In this document: piece after piece, positions 61,608-64,000 of the stretch
Position numbering within the stretch: the stretch's first letter is position 1
Layout of the letters: every line of letters begins with the position of its first letter
Source of the DNA: Augochlora pura
Taxonomy: Eukaryota; Arthropoda; Insecta; Hymenoptera; Halictidae
Length of the DNA: 64,000 nucleotides
Direction of reading: 5' to 3'
Assembly (NCBI RefSeq): GCF_028453695.1
Contig: NC_135781.1
Span: forward strand, 12,275,640 to 12,339,639
Program-made: the position numbers and the translations under genes
Notes under the pieces: generated by a model
Seen by the model: only the letters and a program-made list of their open reading frames with translations
Database searches by the model: none
What the model was told of the DNA's origin: nothing

Positions 61608-61695
61608 ACATGACAGACTCGTTCTACTTGCTTGGGCACGGTAGACTTACTTTACTTGCGTGTGCATGGCTGACCTCTTTCCCTTATTTGATTAT
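61608..61695 (+). repeat. Degenerate ~28-30 bp tandem units
   Basis: Units beginning ACATGACAGACT (61608), ACGGTAGACTTA (61638) and ATGGCTGACCTC (61666) each run into a TTTACTTG/CTACTTG-like end at 28-30 bp spacing. Similarity is loose, and weaker echoes (GATCATG, CTACTTTG) occur on both sides from about 61500 to 61760. Confidence 0.35.
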
Positions 61696-62988
61696 TACTG
61701 ATGTATTCCACTTGGCTGATCATGTATCGTTTAATCACGGCTGTCCAACAATAGTTAGGCATAATCGATGTATCCTCTACTGTCTGAACTATTGTTTTGA
61801 ACTAGTACTATTTTGATCCAGTATTATTTTGATCATATTTTCAAAAGAATTATTGCTTGAACGATTTATTAATTCTGGTACGCAAGCGTCGCCCATAATT
61901 TTGTCGCATGAATGGTTCGATAAAATCGATTCGAATGCTTCGATGAGAGTCGTCGAAGAACGAAGAACGTCAGACAACGTTCGGGTGCGTTAACGACATG
62001 ACAACTAGCGACACGCGAGACTGAGCACGCTGGAATGATGTCTTGACTCTCGTCTGGAACTGATAGTCCTCCTTCCCCTCGGTCGGGGCTTCGTTAAGCA
62101 CGATGTTTGCGCGCTTTTCCGCGTAAATCGCGAGCGGTGTGCGTTCGTTCGTTACCAGGCTGCCAGCCGAAGGTGTTTGATATATAACTCGATGTATCGG
62201 ATAATAATGCGCGATATGACGCGTGAGTTGTTAATTCGCGCGTTGCGTCTGTTGCACATGACGCCCGGAGTATAACAGACTCCGATCAGGCAGTTAGGAA
62301 CGAACCCCGACGTATTCTTCGCTCTCCGATCTTTCCGCGCGAGTTCCCGCCAATGGGGATACGCCCCTGCGCGGATCTCTCGATGGAACAAAAAATAAAA
62401 AAAAAACGGAAAAAATTACTGGCAAATCGACCGAGCCGACGAGCACTTGACCCCTCGAGGGTATTGCTCTTCCTTTTCATCCGAGTGCGATTAAATTCGG
62501 ATTCCACTTTGTTATGGAAGACGGTGAGATGATTTTTTAATAGAGCTCTTTGAAGAGCTCGTCCGTCGGCGCGCGGCGACAGGTGGCTGCTCATAGCTGT
62601 CACCTCTCCTGCATGATTGCGGCTTTGATCTTCCGATTTAGATCAGCCATTGATAGGCTCTTCGAGGTTCTCCAAATATTTGTTTTCGTTCTCGGTTGGA
62701 TTCATTAATACTTTGATTTTGGTAACGCTTTTAATTAGGGTTATATTTTTTATACTACTTTAAATTCCGCCTACATGTTTTCAAATATTTATTTTATCAA
62801 TGAATGTTCCCCTGAGTAAAAATAAAAATATTGGGAAAAAAGGTATAACAGAATGAATAAATATAGAAAACGTGTAAAATATATGTATAACAATGAAGAT
62901 AAACAAATAAGTAATAAGTAACAAAGATTGTATATGTATAGATCGATTGTATACATATAAATAGACGAATATGACGATAAAAGAAATA

Positions 62989-63038
62989 AATAGATATAGA
63001 ATAAATATAAATAAATAAATAAATAAATAGATAGATAT
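62989..63038 (+). repeat. (AAAT)n/(AGAT)n tetranucleotide repeat
   Basis: AAATAAAT units flanked by ATAGATAG units. Looser A/T-rich repeats of the same type extend leftward to about 62815 and generate Ile/Tyr/Phe-rich false frames on the minus strand. Confidence 0.9.
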
Positions 63039-63816
63039 GCTGGACATACATGGTTAAATTTACATTGTAATCATTAGTACTCTAAAATTTTTAATAGCAC
63101 CAGGAAAAATGCGACCAAGGAAATATCGCAGTAAACGATTTTGTACATTGTGAGAACGTCAGAGGATGCGATCTCTGCGTACCTGTAAAATTGCACAGCG
63201 GTCTTCAAAGAACGAGCTAAACAGAGCGCCCGTGAATTATCTATTACGAGGAAATTATGGAAATAGAAATCGAGAAGAAGAGTGCAGTCATAGTGGTTAG
63301 ACGAAAACCAATTCGTAAAGGGCTGTAAGTCGCCGCGCTATAGAGGCCGGGTCTACCTTTAAAATAATGGGGCTTAAGTAGCCAATTTGAAATGTAAAGA
63401 TCCATCAACATAAATTAAGCTCGGCGCACCGACGTAAAGGATTGCTCCAGTCTTATTGATAACCGTCTCTGAAAGGGAGTGGGTGATGCTTGCGGAAGAT
63501 ACTACTTTACCTTAAAATTTGATATAAACGACAGAATATTAATATCATGCGCACCTTTAGTTTAATTTGCACTGCACTTAATTCCATATCTGCCACCGAA
63601 GGAAGTCAGAAATCGCTAGAGAGCTTCGAGCTCTAGAATGGTTTTAACCTATGCTCAGCACAGCGGAAATGATCGAATCTAATTTCACGACATCGCGGAG
63701 ATGCTCTATAAAACACAATTAACGCTTGCCGCGGCATCGACGCGTTTCTTCGAATATTGATCGACGGAATCGTCGAAACGAGAGGGAAAAGCGGGGCCGC
63801 GAGCAACGAGAGGCAT

Positions 63817-63856
63817 AGGAGGAGGTGGAGGTGTACGTGGAGGTGGAGGTGGAGGT
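63817..63856 (+). repeat. (GGAGGT)n repeat
   Basis: Six GGAGGT-type units with one GTACGT interruption. The minus-strand Thr/Ser run over it is a by-product. Confidence 0.88.
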
Positions 63857-64000
63857 TAGCGTTTCGCCCGAAACTGCACGCGTTGAAAAGGGTTGATTAG
63901 GGATTCGGCGTGTTGGGGTCGAACACGTCGGGTATGTTGAAAGGATGCTGGACCGTGCTTGTAGGCATTCGACGCTCCGCTCCACGCCGGCTCGAGGGCG

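Larger units (their letters stand above)
60702..64000. other. Right end of window, no assigned gene
   Basis: A GC-rich block at 60.8-61.45 kb carries a 215-codon minus-strand frame without any domain. It is followed by the loose 28-bp repeats, CpG-rich sequence at 62.0-62.6 kb, A/T repeats to 63.05 kb and mixed DNA to the edge. On the minus strand an acceptor-like AATTTTACAG at 63185 is followed by a short frame MYKIVYCDISLVAFFLV that stops after 24 codons; it is not called as a gene. Confidence 0.45.

Noticed and set aside
62539..62560. GAGCTCTT/AAGAGCTC palindrome
   Set aside because: Only 8 bp with a 2-nt loop, which is frequent by chance at this scale.

Overview
This window looks like one piece of an arthropod nuclear genome. 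It is most likely hymenopteran and possibly from a bee, which is an inference. The grounds are an AT-rich/GC-rich mosaic with CpG clearly not depleted, many CT/GA microsatellites, TTAA-flanked inverted-repeat elements of piggyBac type, an eroded non-LTR retrotransposon, and very sparse coding sequence cut by spliceosomal introns. I see no bacterial-style operons, rRNA, convincing tRNA or CRISPR array.

The only gene I can support runs on the minus strand and occupies, or at least spans, most of the window. Its clearest coding exon is at the left edge (1-272). It encodes a nuclear-looking stretch with a Lys/Arg cluster, a Pro/Gln-rich tract and a second basic cluster, and it continues out of the window. 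About 16.5 kb upstream on that strand is a small exon (16727-16824) with good splice sites and a well-placed ATG; its donor phase fits the left-edge exon. A second small exon lies at 50586-50632, and a possible 23-nt microexon at 53808-53830. All four can be read as one uninterrupted frame, so this looks like the 5' part of a regulatory gene with introns of about 16 and 34 kb. I do not recognise the family. The promoter is not located and may lie to the right of the window.

The rest is intronic or intergenic DNA. From left to right it holds:
- a plus-strand open frame of 394 codons across CT-rich DNA (800-1984) with a TATA-like box at its start;
- a (TA)n tract at 6.6 kb;
- a decayed RNase H-type non-LTR retrotransposon 3' end (8.38-8.96 kb);
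- a 219-bp tandem repeat of about 2.9 copies beside the acceptor of the 16.7 kb exon;
- TTAA inverted-repeat elements at 44.3 and 60.5 kb, a partial relative at 19.1 kb and a doubtful one at 24.5 kb;
- a strong short hairpin in a CpG-rich block at 29.4 kb;
- several G-quadruplex-type runs (20.8, 42.95, 48.99 and 52.53 kb).

Most remaining open frames sit in GC-rich or pyrimidine-rich DNA, have no recognisable domain and are best read as chance. I found no clearly new multi-gene system. The most unusual items are the in-frame chain of tiny, widely spaced exons, the two in-phase acceptors of the left-edge exon, the exon-adjacent tandem repeat and the long plus-strand open frame.
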